NCBI RefSeq assembly: GCF_003597395.2
Contig: NC_133771.1
Coordinates: 56,244,115 to 56,308,114, forward strand
Length of the DNA: 64,000 bases
Origin: Chelonoidis abingdonii
Taxonomy: Eukaryota > Chordata > Testudines > Testudinidae
Direction: 5' to 3'
Shown here: positions 42,946 to 54,518 of the stretch, one piece after another
Numbering within the stretch: position 1 is the stretch's first letter
How the letters are laid out: each line of letters starts with the position of its first letter
Notes under the pieces: model-generated
What the model saw: only the letters and a program-made list of their open reading frames with translations
Database searches by the model: none
What the model was told of the DNA's origin: nothing
Translations under genes and position numbers: made by a program

Positions 42946-43213
42946 GAAGTTCATTCAGCAATTTGAGGCTTGCAGAAGAGCCAAGCTGTTAGTTTTTCCA
43001 TTAGGGCTACCATCCCTTTCACTTCTCAAATGCCAAACTATAGTATTTAATGTCAGTGCCATAGGGAGATTCATGTCAGGAGAGGGTAGCTTCATTTAAA
43101 ATTAGTCACTGTGGGAGGAATCACATAAGAAGAGCACTATCTCTACACCACCTACCTCCTTCCCAACCCTACCAAAGGAGACCGCCCCCCTGCATTCCCT
43201 GAGGCTTCAGAGG
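42946..43213. other. No recognisable feature
   Basis: Non-coding spacer. Confidence 0.4.
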
Positions 43214-43221
43214 GGTTAATT

Positions 43222-43443
43222 CAGTGGTTCTCAAACTTTGATACTGGTGACCCCTTTCACATAGCAAACCTCTGAGTGTGACCCCCCCCCCTTTATCAAT
43301 TAAAAACACTTTTTAATATATTTAACACTATTATAAATGCCGGAGGCAAAGTGGGGTTTGAGGTGGAGGCTGACAGCTTATGACCCCCATTAATAACCTT
43401 GTGACCCCCTGAGGGATTCCGACCCACAGTTAGAGGACCCCTG
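43222..43443. mobile_element. hAT MITE with perfect 8-bp duplication
   Basis: Starts cagtggttctcaaactttg and ends cagttagaggacccctg, a degraded inverted copy. Flanked by ggttaatt (43214-43221 and 43444-43451). Interior is non-coding ('gtgacccctttcacatagc'). Confidence 0.92.
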
Positions 43444-43451
43444 GGTTAATT

Positions 43452-43632
43452 TAATTTTAGCACCCTGTGTCCATTCACATGCATGTGCTATTTTGAGCAT
43501 TTCAGTTTTCACAACATAGGCTCATCCCAGATTCTGGAACAAGCTCAAATGCTCAGTTCGTGGAGTATGTACATAAGACTAAAGACAACCAAAACCGCTC
43601 CAGTTGTGAGGACCCCATGGAACCAGTCTCTA
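43452..43632. other. Short spacer
   Basis: Nothing recognised. Confidence 0.35.
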
Positions 43633-43874
43633 GGAAACAGATAAATGCATGGAGGTAAAGTCCATTAATGGCTATTAGCCAGGATGGGTAAGGAATGGTG
43701 TCCCTAGCCTCTGTTTGTCAGAGGATGGAGATGGATGGCAGGAGAGAGATCATCTGATCTTTACCTGTTAGGTTCACTCCCTCTGGGGCACTTGGCACTG
43801 GCCATTGTCGGTAGACAGGATACTGGGCTGGATGGACCTTTGGTTTGACCCAGTATGGCTGTTCTTATGTTCTA
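43633..43874 (+). mobile_element. CR1 LINE 3' end
   Basis: 5'-truncated copy: last codons and 3' UTR ('ccattaatggctattagcca', 'gttcactccctctggggcac', 'atactgggctggatggacct') and the short tail gttcttatgttcta. Same subfamily as 8285-9927. Confidence 0.95.
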
Positions 43875-44372
43875 ACCTAAATGAACCCAAAGCGATGGAG
43901 ACAGATATGAGTCAAGGAAGACAGCAGAGTATCAAAAACCTGGAAAAATCTCTGACTGGATGGGCTCAGGTGTTGGGTCACAAGCTGAGGTGGTTCAAAA
44001 GTTTTGGATTTTTTTAAGCAGAATTTTTTTATTGTTTCTTTAACCAACAAACACAGCAAGCAGCAAATATTTGGGCACGCACTTCTGAAACTCCAAAACA
44101 TATTAAGGCTTTGGCAGACTAATTTCAGCTTTTCAATTAAAAAAACCACAACAAATTTTGAAGGAAAGCAGACATTGTCCATGATTTTTTTCTGCTTTTT
44201 AAAAACCCCTAGTTTTCAGTCCAAAAAAAGTTTTGATGGAAAATATTTGTCCAACCCTTTTAGTGAGCTTTAGTGCCTTTTAGCACTAGCTGATGCTGAG
44301 AACCAGTGATACCTTTTAAAGAAGTTTTCTCAAAACTGGGTTTGTGCCGAGATGCGGAAGGTTTATTTTTCC
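43875..44372. other. AT-rich, possible MITE of the aaatttttc type
   Basis: 43990-44250 is rich in 'ggatttttttaagcagaatt', 'aaaaaccacaacaaattttg' and 'aaaagttttgatggaaaata'. It resembles a chelonian MITE also suspected at 60230-60545, but I cannot fix its ends. Confidence 0.35.
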
Positions 44373-44534
44373 CAGGGCTGCCCGTGGTGGGAGGAGCAAG
44401 TGGGGCAATTTGCCTTGGGCCCCACAGGGCCCCCTCATCAGAATATAGTATTGTATAGTATTGCAATTTTTTTTATGGAAGGGGCCCCCGAAATTGCTTT
44501 GCCCCAGGCCCCCTGAATTTTCTGGGTTGCCCTG
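44373..44534. mobile_element. hAT-like MITE with cagggctgccc / gggttgccctg ends
   Basis: Left cagggctgcccgtggtggga and right tctgggttgccctg are inverted. The interior has two opposed GC-rich blocks (ttgggccccacagggccccc / aggggcccccgaaattgc). The flanks (atttttcc / gtccaaat) no longer match. Confidence 0.65.
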
Positions 44535-44689
44535 GTCCAAATCAGGCAGAGTGGAGATTTAGACACGCCTCTCCCACATCCTGAGAAAAATTAACTTATT
44601 CTTTGACCTGCGTATGCTGTAACCTTTGGGTTATATAGTACAAGAAGGTCTTCTCCTCCTCAATTTTTTATGAGAAAGAGGCTGACTTG
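44535..44689. other. Short spacer
   Basis: Nothing recognised. Confidence 0.35.
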
Positions 44690-45027
44690 GCTTATGTGCC
44701 TAACTCCAAGAGGCGGTTCACAGCTGTGAATCCCAAGTGGAAATAGGTGCCTCCCTCTGGCCCAGACTTAGGTGCCCAACTTTTTTAGAATGGCGGGGGC
44801 GGGGGAAGGAAGGAGCTTAGGACCTATCACACTCCCTGGCTACCGTAAGTGGGTCCCTGCTTATTATGTAAGCTTTTGTAAATCCCATTCTTGGAGGCTG
44901 ACCTCTCCCCCATGCACTGTATTAGGTGCCTGGGCACCTATCTCAGAGTTGAGGATTCAATTGGAGGGGAAGGAGCTAAAGTGAGAAGCTTCAATGCTGC
45001 GTTTAAGTCCCTTTGTGGAACTAGCCC
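44690..45027. mobile_element. 'Aggtgcctaa' repeat, right end gtggaactagccc
   Basis: Contains 'tatgtgcctaactccaagag', 'aataggtgcctccctctggc', 'acttaggtgcccaac' and 'attaggtgcctgggcacct'. It ends aagtccctttgtggaactagccc, complementary to the left end at 41667. Confidence 0.6.
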
Positions 45028-45248
45028 AAGCTATGTCTATTGTGGTCTGTGGGCATTCAACAGAAGGTAATAATTTTGTTAAATTTCACAAGACAAGCAG
45101 GTTTGGACCAGGTCAGTATTAAGAGAAGAGTGCTCTGGAAAAAAATATCAGCTCCAAGGTACTATAGTAAGTGTTGTAGTGGATTCAATAGATGTTACCC
45201 TTCTCTCTGTATGTGGGGTTTCTTTAGCTATGTTGTCCAAGGATATTA
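45028..45248. other. Short spacer
   Basis: Nothing recognised. Confidence 0.35.
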
Positions 45249-45382
45249 GAGAGACAAAGTGTGTGAGGTAATACCTTTTATTGGACCAACTTCTGTTGGA
45301 GAAAGAATCAAGCTTACAAAAGGGAAGCTTGTCTTTCTCACCAACAATACTCCAAAAAAAGATATCTCACCCACCTTGTCTT
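45249..45382. repeat. Foldback repeat, 'ggtgggtgaggtaatatctttt' family
   Basis: The left arm (agacaaagtgtgtgaggtaa ... accaacttctgttggag ... caagctt) and right arm (aagcttgtctttctcaccaa ... gatatctcacccaccttgtct) are imperfect reverse complements meeting near 'aaaaggg' at 45320. A frequent chelonian repeat begins with these words; here two inverted starts are joined. Confidence 0.6.
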
Positions 45383-46454
45383 CTCCCTGTTTCAGTCTTG
45401 AATCAGCATCCCTGAATTGTGTTACAGGTAAGATGCTGTGTATAGAATGATATGTACAGTAATGTTTAGCACTAATGGTCATTGACAAAGTTCCAATCTC
45501 ACTACAGTGAAGGTTTTAGTACTGGTGTCCCAGTCAATTGCCAATGTGGATAAATATATATTATCCTATCCTGAAAGTAATTAAATATAGCATTTTTCCT
45601 TACTTACTGTCCCAAACAGTTGTGTAGAAAACATAAAAAATAATGTCTTCACCTTTGTAGTGGCTGTAATGAAATGGTGGATGAACAGATTTCTCTAGCT
45701 ACGTACTAAAAGCCCAATGTTTCAGATACTGGTCCTTTTCCTAAACTGCATTGGCTGACCCATCTTCCCATTTTGAATCCCACTGACTTCCTATTAATTC
45801 ATTGGCTGTCACAAGCCTTGAACCATCCTGAAATTTTCTGGATGCATTTGTTAAAGTTTTATAAGTTGGAGACTAATTTGCTGATTTAATATGTTCACTA
45901 CAAAACTTGGCTTGTGTTATCAATGTAATTGAGATTTAAAACCAAACAAGAATGGAGGAAAATTAGGCCATTTGAAAATTATGAACCTTTAAAAATGACA
46001 AACTGGAATTGTTCTGAATTCCACAAGCCACAGAAAAAGCAGCTAGTAATACACAAGTGAACGTGCAAAAACATGGCTACTTTAAACATTTGAAATTTTA
46101 AAATTGCAAACTAATTTTCTTCACATTTGATATGAACATTAGATCTCCAAGAGAGTTTGAGATTTCTAGTTTAATCTCTTTGAATGATCAGCATGCAAAA
46201 TTTCTAATCAAAACATATGAAGAAAGAGAGTAGTTTTCATCTTGGCATAAATTAAAATTTGACAAGCTAATATTCCTGCACTTTTCCGGAGGGGTCAAGA
46301 ATCACCTGTGATCTGAGAACAGATACTGAAATTTGTTCAGAGAAATTATGAGCCACTGAAAAAGAATGTAAGGACAGAAATTGAACTCAACTTTCATTGT
46401 GTACATCCCTGACTTGCTGTAATAAATAAAAATATTACAGTATGTAGGTTTATA
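45383..46454. other. No recognisable feature, AT-rich
   Basis: Non-coding. Confidence 0.4.
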
Positions 46455-46675
46455 TGTCAGCTGTGAACTAGGCATAGGATTGGGAATCAGGGGAAATTGG
46501 TTCTATTTCTGACTCTGGTATTAAGTTACTCGGTGGCCTGAGAGAACTCAATTAACCTTCCTGTGGCTCAGTTACCCAATCTGAGAAATTGGGATAAAGT
46601 TTAGTGATCTTTTAAAAGTATTTTGAGATCTATAGATGAAAAAGCTGTGTAAGTGCATAGATCATGCTAGCTGTT
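46455..46675 (+). mobile_element. MIR/CORE-SINE relic
   Basis: Order 'aggattgggaatcaggggaa', 'ttctgactctggtattaagt', 'ctgtggctcagttacccaat', 'gagaaattgggataaagttt' and 'ttttgagatctatagatgaa'. Confidence 0.8.
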
Positions 46676-47206
46676 TTATATAAGTGGACCTCTACACTTC
46701 CACAGAGTCACAGAGATATAGAATTGGGGCTTATAACTGTTTTGCTTGTCCCAATATTAAGTTGTAGAATGATTTTTAAAAAAATAGAATACAGAAACCA
46801 TTTTTTCAGTTATATTTTGTAATTACTCAAATTATTAGGTTGTTGCAAATAATGACAGATCATTTGTTCTACACATCTTATATTAAATCTCTCATGTTCT
46901 GTGAACTTCTTTAACAAGATGCATAATTCACATAAGCAACCAATTAGTACTGATTTATGTAAATGTCCTTTCCTTGTTGTCGGGCATTACTTTTTCTCTT
47001 CAACGGTTTTTGTTAATAATAGGTAATATTACCATTAAATCATTGGCTAAAAGCAAGTTAAAGAAAATGTCTTTCCTTCCTCTTTTAGCAATTTTATATT
47101 TTAAGTTTCTTATTAAAAATCAATCCACACTCTGTTTTTTTCATAACTGTTCAATTGATTAAGTATATTATAGCATGTTTGTTGCCATAAAGGAACGGAG
47201 ATTATA
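46676..47206. other. No recognisable feature, AT-rich
   Basis: Non-coding. Confidence 0.4.
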
Positions 47207-47289
47207 GACCTTATTGTACTAAAAGCCATAGCCTATCCTCTTCATGAAAGCAAATAGGATAGGATATGGCCTTTAGTACAATAAGGGTC
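47207..47289. repeat. Imperfect 33-bp inverted repeat
   Basis: Arms gaccttattgtactaaaagc... and ...ggcctttagtacaataagggtc pair with about four differences around a loop 'cttcatgaaagcaaat'. It may be a small MITE; no duplication is seen. Confidence 0.8.
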
Positions 47290-48545
47290 AATTGTTGAAA
47301 CATTTTCTTAAGTTAATGAAAATTAACTACTGGAGTACCAGGTTGATTTGCTGCATAAATAAAATTAAATTTACTTGCTCTTTCTTAAATGAAACATTTA
47401 TTGAAACAAAACTGTTCATATGAGGCTCTCAAAGCACTTCATCGGATCTGGTAAATCCAGCCTTACATTGGATCTGGTAAATATTATTAACTTCATATTA
47501 CAGCTAAGTAAACTGAGGCCCAAGATCAGAAAAGAGTCAACTGTAGAGTTAGGAAAAGTCAGAAATCTTGCAAGACTCGGAAGCCCCTGTTCTCATAACT
47601 AGATCTGATTAAAAATATTCTAAATATTTCTGGTTTTAGTTGCGGTACTAATAAGATTAGGGCACCCTTGATTTAAGCAGACAATCTACAAAAAAGACAA
47701 TCCCTGCTCTATATTTCTGTACAGTACTAATTGTTTGAAAGTGTAATATAACAATATTAATATGACTTGGTGGTTATAACAGATTTTTTTTATTAGAAAA
47801 GTCTTCCAACTTTTATGGGCAGAAGTACATATTAATAGCATGAATTGCCAGTACTGATATGGTACATTTACGAAGCACATTTGGGGATTTAGCTCATTGC
47901 TTCCATTTACATTAACTCTGAGGTACACATTGCATGTGGTAGCAAATGGATGAGTGGGCTCATAAGAACCATTTAACTAAATCCCTGTATGTAGATTTGA
48001 AAATGTAGAGGATGGGTAAATTTGTTTCGCTGTGTGTAGCAAATCAGTTGAATAACTAGTGTTGCTGTTAACAGAAATTTTGCAGCTAATTCCCTGTTCA
48101 GTGAGCTGAAAAGCAGTCCTATTCTATTTTTTAAAAGAATCCTGTGTATTCACACTACTAATTACAAAGAACCTATCTTTAAAAGTGTAATATGGTATAT
48201 AACAAGTGGGGAATGGAAGTCAAGGGGTTAATTCTGCTTAAAATTGTCACACCTATTCTACATCATATTATTGAACATTTATGTGCAAGTGCCATCAGCA
48301 TTTTCAGCTTCTTTCAGTCCACTGCTGGTCAATTGCTCTTCTGTAGAGGATTGTTCACATCACTGCAGAATCCCATGCATTTAATTTTCCACTTAGCATC
48401 TCTATTGAACTTTCTAGGCTTTGGCATTCAACCTAAGACTATCTATGACCACCTGTTCTCTGTTCTTCTGGCTATGGGGAAACATTATTTAAGGTTGTTG
48501 GGGGTGATATAACAAAGTAATGGCTTGAATATCAAAAAAGAAAAA
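47290..48545. other. No recognised gene
   Basis: About 1.2 kb AT-rich. The 106-codon + frame at 48192-48512 is hydrophobic (phenylalanine/leucine-rich) with no known signature; I do not support it as a gene. Confidence 0.4.
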
Positions 48546-48549
48546 TTCC

Positions 48550-48720
48550 AAGCTAGTCATTTGGAAAACTTTTTCTAACAAAGAAGTCAATTAGGCAATG
48601 GAATAACTTCCCCGAGAGTTCACTGAATCACTAGCACTAGAGCTGTTTGACAACAGGCAAGATAGTACGGTTAGGATATAATTGTACTGGACCAAGAGGT
48701 CATTCTCAACCTTGTTATTT
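48550..48720 (+). mobile_element. CR1-like ORF2 end relic
   Basis: 'aactttttctaacaaagaag', 'ttaggcaatggaataacttc', 'ctagcactagagctgtttga' and 'aacaggcaagatagtacg' follow the CR1 pattern (F L...v....W N.LP....S...EIF....D). Old and without tail. Confidence 0.55.
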
Positions 48721-49426
48721 ATGCTTATTTATTCCTGGTTTTCCCCATGATGGCAGTTCTTTTATTGTGTAGCTATTGATTTGACATTGGAGTTCAATCT
48801 CAATGTACATCATTTAAATATTTATGGATCTTTGGTTGGTGATAAGTTTCCTCACCAATTTCTCATTGATATTTCTTCAGACATGCTAGAAAAGTCCACA
48901 GCTGGTCTGTTTGAATGGTATGGAATAGTTTAAACCCAGAACTAAAAAGCAGTTATTTCTAGTGATGAAAGAAAGGAAACTTACCTTAAAGCTGCAGTAT
49001 ATGTAAAGCACAGATGTATCAGTGTGACTTATCTGATCCAAATCTCGCTGCTGCATTAAACTTTTGCAGGTCCTAATATTGTATTGGCACTTGCATTTAA
49101 ACTCAGTGGCAATGGAATACTAAGGGAAGGGCTGATGTTATTTTCGATAGGCAGAAGTTCAGATGAGACATTAAACTGTGGAAAAAGTTATCTGGAAACA
49201 GTGGATCATAGATAGGCCTCGTATATGGGATAAAGAGAGGATCTGACCTGTGAAAAGAAACAAAACACCCAAATTTTGCAGTGAATTCCTGGTCATATTA
49301 ACAGATGCGGATTGGGGTCTAATGGGACTTTCAAAGTCTCCTGAGCACCTACCTCCCATTGATTTCAAAGTAAGCAGGATTTGGTCCCATGGCAGCTGTT
49401 TTATTAATTTAGGTAACATATTAAAT
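48721..49426. other. No recognised gene; repeat scrap at 49300-49392
   Basis: 49300-49392 ('cggattggggtctaatggga', 'gagcacctacctcccattga', 'caggatttggtccc') is the 'aggtgcctacctcccattgatttc' repeat. Confidence 0.45.
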
Positions 49427-50082
49427 AAGAACATAAGAATGGCCGTACTGGGTCAGGCCAAAGGTCCATCTAGCCCAGTATCTGTCTACTGACAGTGGCC
49501 AAGGCCAGGTGCCCCAGAGGGAGTGAACCTAACGGGCAATGATCAAGTGATCTCTCTCCTGCCATCCATCTCCATTCTCTGACAAACAGAGGCTAGGGAC
49601 ATTCGTTACCATCTGGTTAATAGGTGATTATGGCTTAACACCATGAATTTATCCAGTTCTCTTTTAAACGCTGTTATGTCTAGCTTCACAACCTTCTCAG
49701 GTAAGGAGTTCCACAAGTTGACTGTGCCTGTGTGAAGAACTTCCTTGTATTTGTTTTAAACCTGCTGCCTATTATTTCATTTGGTGATCCTAGTTTATAT
49801 GATGGAAATAAGTAAATAACTTTTCCTTATCACTTTCTCCACATCTAGTTTTATATACTCTCATCTTAATTCCTCTTTTCCAAGCTGAAGAGTCCTAGCC
49901 TCTTCAATCTTTCCTCATATGGGACCCTCTCCAAACCCCTAATCATTTTAGTTGCCCTTTTCTGAACCTTTTCTAATGCCAGTATATCTTTTTTGAGATG
50001 AGGAGACCACACCTGTACACAGTATTCGAGAGGTGGGCGTACCATGGATTTATATAAGGGCAATAATAAGACATTCAATTTA
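49427..50082 (-). mobile_element. CR1 LINE 3' end, minus strand
   Basis: On the minus strand: end of ORF2 (50078 downward), 3' UTR with the inverted 'gttcactccctctggggcac' word, and a tail of 'ttctta' type. The + strand start 'taagaacataagaatggccg' is diagnostic. Truncated at about 50082. Confidence 0.95.
49866..50078 (-). pseudogene. CR1 ORF2 C-terminal fragment
   Basis: A 71-codon minus frame containing [38 protein letters not shown] and [12 protein letters not shown], the C-terminal region shared with the copy at 15719-16696 (there [20 protein letters not shown]). It is cut at its start by 5' truncation of the LINE and ends at a stop, after which the frame is lost. Confidence 0.9.
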
Positions 50083-51317
50083 AAAGCATCTTTTGTTGTC
50101 TTTCCCTCTAGATGGAGAGAGTTTTTAGAAAGAAACTCCCTTGTTTGACAGTCTCTTAGATGGTGTCAAAGATGGTAATACCTGTCCTTTTAGGAAAAGA
50201 GAAGGAATTAGTTGAGATGAGCTGGAACTTTTGTTACTGCTGCTGTTAAAGTCCACTCTTATTTCATCCCAGTGTTTGGTATTCAGCTGGAGCCAGTAGA
50301 GGTGGATAATACCTCTACTGGTTCCAGATATTATCTGGATCCCTTTCTTTGGCCTGGTCTGATCAGGACATCTCTCAGGGTCAGGATAGCCGGGATACCA
50401 GGACACGATGAGGGTGGCAGTCATGATGGTTCAGTAGCCAAACCGAAGTCTGTGTTTTAAGGATTCCAAAAGGGAGTGATGAGTGGAATTATTTTATCTA
50501 CCACTAAGGCCTAGTATCCAGCACACCAATTTAGTTCACTGATTTCTGGTTCCACACTTTTCTTATTTACCAAGCACTATCTTAACATAGTCGTTGAGTT
50601 ATATCAATAAGCACTTTTATTTGGACTAATTCATACCTTTTCCCATCAACATTTATTGTTGTGACATCTTATGAACATTCACTTACTTTTTACAGTTGAG
50701 CTCATAGTTAGGGTAAATTTGTAGGCCCAGTTACAGTATCACAACACAGGCCCTGGTGGCTAAATACCAGCATTTGAGTTACAGTAATGACAGCTAATAT
50801 TTTATTGCATAAGGATAAATCTGAAGTAACTGTGACTTCATGTGAGTTAATTCAGATTTACCCTGAAGTCAGAGTTACGTTGCATTTACTCTGATGTAAC
50901 TGAATATGGTTCTCTATAATCATATTACATACTAGTAATTGCAATTTAGAGAATGTAACCCTTAAAATTTCTACAATGTAGGTGTCAGCCAGGACATGAG
51001 AACTAGGCAAAACAAATTATATAGGGAAGGGGAGGAGATGAATTAACAGAATGAACAGAGTTGAGCAAAGATATGGAAGTTTTGGTTTGCCACTTTTCTA
51101 ACCAATACCAGACATATGATTTATTGGCATTGCAGTCTTTTTATGCCTAAAATATAGAGTATTATTATAGCCACAGTGTTATAAAAAGCTGTATTGTTTG
51201 GAAAGTGAAGATGAGTAAAAGACTCTTCTCCAGCTTCTCTAATTCATTCAAGTTCTGTCTGATCTGAGAGCAGCTCAGTATGCAGGAACAGACAGAGGAA
51301 GTATATGCAAGTTTACA
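50083..51317. other. No recognised gene; stem-loop at 50287-50327
   Basis: Non-coding. 50287-50303 and 50311-50327 form a 17-bp stem with one mismatch. Words at 50820-50900 ('tgtgacttcatgtgagttaa', 'tttactctgatgtaactga') belong to a frequent amniote repeat. Confidence 0.5.
50287..50327. repeat. 17-bp stem-loop
   Basis: ctggagccagtagaggt / acctctactggttccag with loop ggataat; 16 of 17 pairs. Confidence 0.85.
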
Positions 51318-51615
51318 GCTAAGGAACTATACAATCAGGAGATCTGGATTTAATTCCTGACTCTGCCACAGGTTTCCTATATAATCTTTGGTGAATCATT
51401 CATGGACCTGGTTATGTCTCAGTTCCGTACCCAAAAGAGAGGGATAATACTTCCTTTCTCACACTCTTTCCCTATCTTGTTTGTTTAGAATGTAAACTTT
51501 GGGGTGGTCTGGGGAAGCAGAGTCTGTCTTTTATTATGATTGTGTACAGCATTATAATTCAGTGAGGCTTTGATTTAGATTGGAGCCTGTAAGCACTATT
51601 GTAATATAAATGTAA
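51318..51615 (+). mobile_element. MIR-like SINE with conserved 3' tail
   Basis: 'caggagatctggatttaatt', 'cctgactctgccacaggttt' and 'gtctcagttccgtacccaaa' are MIR-like. They are followed by 'gaatgtaaactttggggtgg', 'ttgtgtacagcattataatt' and 'ttggagcctgtaagcactat', the L2/CR1-like tail also seen at 58205-58345. Confidence 0.75.
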
Positions 51616-52497
51616 TTAAGGTGCGGTATGCTTCCATTTTAAGATTCAGCTCTCTGCATATCTGTAAATAGAGTTTGTATTTGTGATCAAGGTGTATGCA
51701 GGCTCATTTTTCATCTCTGGCTTGTGTGTTTCATTGAGTTTTCATATCATTTGATGTTCTCTCCTTATTGCATTCATATATTCATTTTAATCTTTCCTTT
51801 ATCAACATTATATAGAAAATAGGGTGTACAGGGTCATTTTAATGTGTATTTCTTAGAAGCATAATGTAAACTTTTTCAGTGACTTAGATCTGTATGGCTC
51901 ATTATGGTTATTTATTTATAATAAGGCACTGAATTTGTGCCAGCAAAGGTGGTTTTATTAATTTTGCCTTGCTACTAGTTCTAGTTTATTTATTAGATGA
52001 AGATGTGCCTATTACCACAGAATACTAACTCAAGGTTTTACAGTTCTTTTGATTCAAATTCATTGTGACAGGGAGATGATCAGTCAGTCCATTGCTGACA
52101 ACAGTACAGATTTGATGCAACCATTATAAAAGTGTTTTTAGTTTCTGATGTCACTCTTTTTCTAAAATGACATTCATGTTTTTCCAGCACTCAGGGGTCC
52201 TCTGCTTGCTAATGGAATACATGGAGCACTTTATTTGTCTAACACTGTCTGAGGTTCTTGCTTCCTGACCTCCATAGTAATATTCTCCTCCAAAGCTGTA
52301 GCTTTCATGTTTGTCGTACTTCACTCCTTATTCTGACATTCCAAAGTAGACAGAGTATAGGGGGAGTAACTTTCTATTTGTTCCTTGGTTAAAATATTTT
52401 CTATGCCAGTCAAACATTTATGAGCAGTAGGTAATCCTGAGGCAAAATCAGGAAAGTACCTCTATTTGCAGTCTATCTCAGTTCATAGAGGGGCATA
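51616..52497. other. No recognisable feature, AT-rich
   Basis: Non-coding. Confidence 0.4.
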
Positions 52498-52595
52498 GGG
52501 TGACCAGACAGCAAATGGAGGGTAATGGGAGCCTAAATAAGAAAAAGACCAAGAAATAGGGACTGTCCCTATAAAATCAGGACATCTGGTCACCC
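52498..52595. mobile_element. 98-bp MITE with TA target (Tc1/mariner-like)
   Basis: Ends gggtgaccagacagc and catctggtcaccc are inverted, flanked by TA on both sides (52496-52497, 52596-52597). Non-coding interior 'aatagggactgtccctataa'. Confidence 0.88.
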
Positions 52596-52597
52596 TA

Positions 52598-53855
52598 GGG
52601 GGGGCTTGCATTTTACAATAGAAAATATCACCACAAAACTTTGATTACAAGATATAATTTGTTAAGAATATACAAACAAGCTATTCATTGGGGCCTTAAT
52701 TGTAAGTTGCATTATGTACCTGAGCATAAGTGTAAGACACCTTAAACTCCCCTGGACAGGCTTTCCACATCATAAGGAGAAAAGCAGTCCCAATAGTGCT
52801 GCTGCTACTTCTACATGTATGAGCAAGGAGTGAACAAAGCCTGGCTCCACCTTTCAATGTGCCATCCAGCTTAGTTGAGCTGAGCTGGCAGATCAGAGAA
52901 CCAATTTGTTCCAGGTATAGGCCTATGCGGACAACCATCTGCTGGAGCATGGGGAGACCTGGAACCAGAGCGCAACTTTCAAAGCCACAGTGTTTCCTGG
53001 CCTGCTTCTGTGTGCTGCCACTTACTCAGGGCTTGTGGCAAAGTAGCATTTTTTTTCTTCAGGATCCTGCCCCCATTCAGTGCACAAGGTGAAAGATATG
53101 TTTAACACACCATTTTTAACAAGGCAAACTCCTGTGAGAGAAGGCAGAACAAAACATATCAAAGCTGCTTCATTGAACTGCTTGTCTGCATACCATTAAG
53201 AAATATTTTTCCTATACAACACATTTTTAGCACTTTATTCAACATAAGCAAAAAATGAATGTGCTGTAAGCCTAGAAAACAATTGAAATGCACATATATA
53301 ATATTCAGTTCTTTATTAATAAATGCCAGTCTCCATATTTTTTCGTCTAAGCATCCCTTACCTCTGTTTTGCTGGTCATTGATTGATTGTTCGTGTATTC
53401 ATACAAATCAGTACCCTGTCTATATTTTTCATCTCATTAATAACAGAGGACACAAGTGGAGAAAATAAAGTTTTTTATTATCAAATGAATATAACAGCAG
53501 GGTACAATTTGATGAATAGAATATTTTATTTTACTACATGGACCTTCCTAACTGCAGTCCATGATCTCCTGAGTAATTTAATGATCTGTGATAGTTGAAC
53601 TGATGCCAGTTTAATACTCCACATTTTAATCATCCAGCAAAATAAGTTATAATTGAACACTTGAATGTGTAAAGAAATATGTTGTTGAGAGTGATGGAAA
53701 TGACTCAGGCTGAATTAGAGAAAAGTGCTACCATTCCTATCTCTACTGGACTAAACACACTGGGGACTTTGGGAGACTTATTATTACCCTAATATCAATC
53801 ATTTTAGTTTTATCGTTTTTGCATCCTTGCACTGACACAGTAAGTACATTATAGG
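52598..53855. other. No recognised gene
   Basis: AT-rich DNA. Overlapping 70-84-codon frames at 52696-53092 on opposite strands have no signature. Confidence 0.4.
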
Positions 53856-54518
53856 TAAGGTTACATTTTAGTCATGAGTGTTTTTAGTAAATGTCATGGA
53901 CAGCTCATGAGCGGTAAACAAAAATTCATGGCCTGTGACGTGACCATGACTTGTACTATCTACCCCTAACTACAACATGGCCTGAGGAGCCAGGGAGCTG
54001 CTCTGGGAGGGGGTGGTCCAGGGGCATCATGGGTGCTGAGGGGTGGCCCAGAACCCCTGCTGGTGCTTGCACCGGGGGACTAGTGGTGGCGCACAGCCCG
54101 GGACTCCTGCTAGTGCTGGGGGAGGGAGGGTTGCCAGGGCTGGCAGGCTCCCTATACGGCTCCACATGACTCTACAGCTCCCAGGGGAGGGAAGGCCAGG
54201 GGGCTCTGCGCACTGCCTTTCCCATGAGCTGCAGCTTCACAGCTCCCATTGGCTGGGAACCACAGCCAATGGGAGCTGCAGGGTTGCACTTGTGGCGCGA
54301 GGCAGGGCACAGAACCCCCTGGCCGTCCACTTGAAGCTGCAGGGATATGTCAGTTGTTCCAGGGAGACGCTCCTGAGGTCAGCCACTCTGTACCCAACCG
54401 CCAGCCTGACCTGACCTCACCAAGGTCCCCGCAGCAGATGGTGTGTGGCTGGCTAGGGCTGCCTGAGCTGCTCAGCCACTGCAGAAGTCATGGAGGTCAC
54501 AGATGTCATGGACTCTGT

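Noticed and set aside
42226..42954. Several overlapping frames of 60-130 codons on both strands
   Set aside because: They sit in a GC-rich hAT-like repeat and minisatellite; glycine, proline and serine richness comes from the repeat, and both strands are open at once.
48192..48512. 106-codon + frame, hydrophobic
   Set aside because: No start context or family signature, and AT-rich composition explains the residues.
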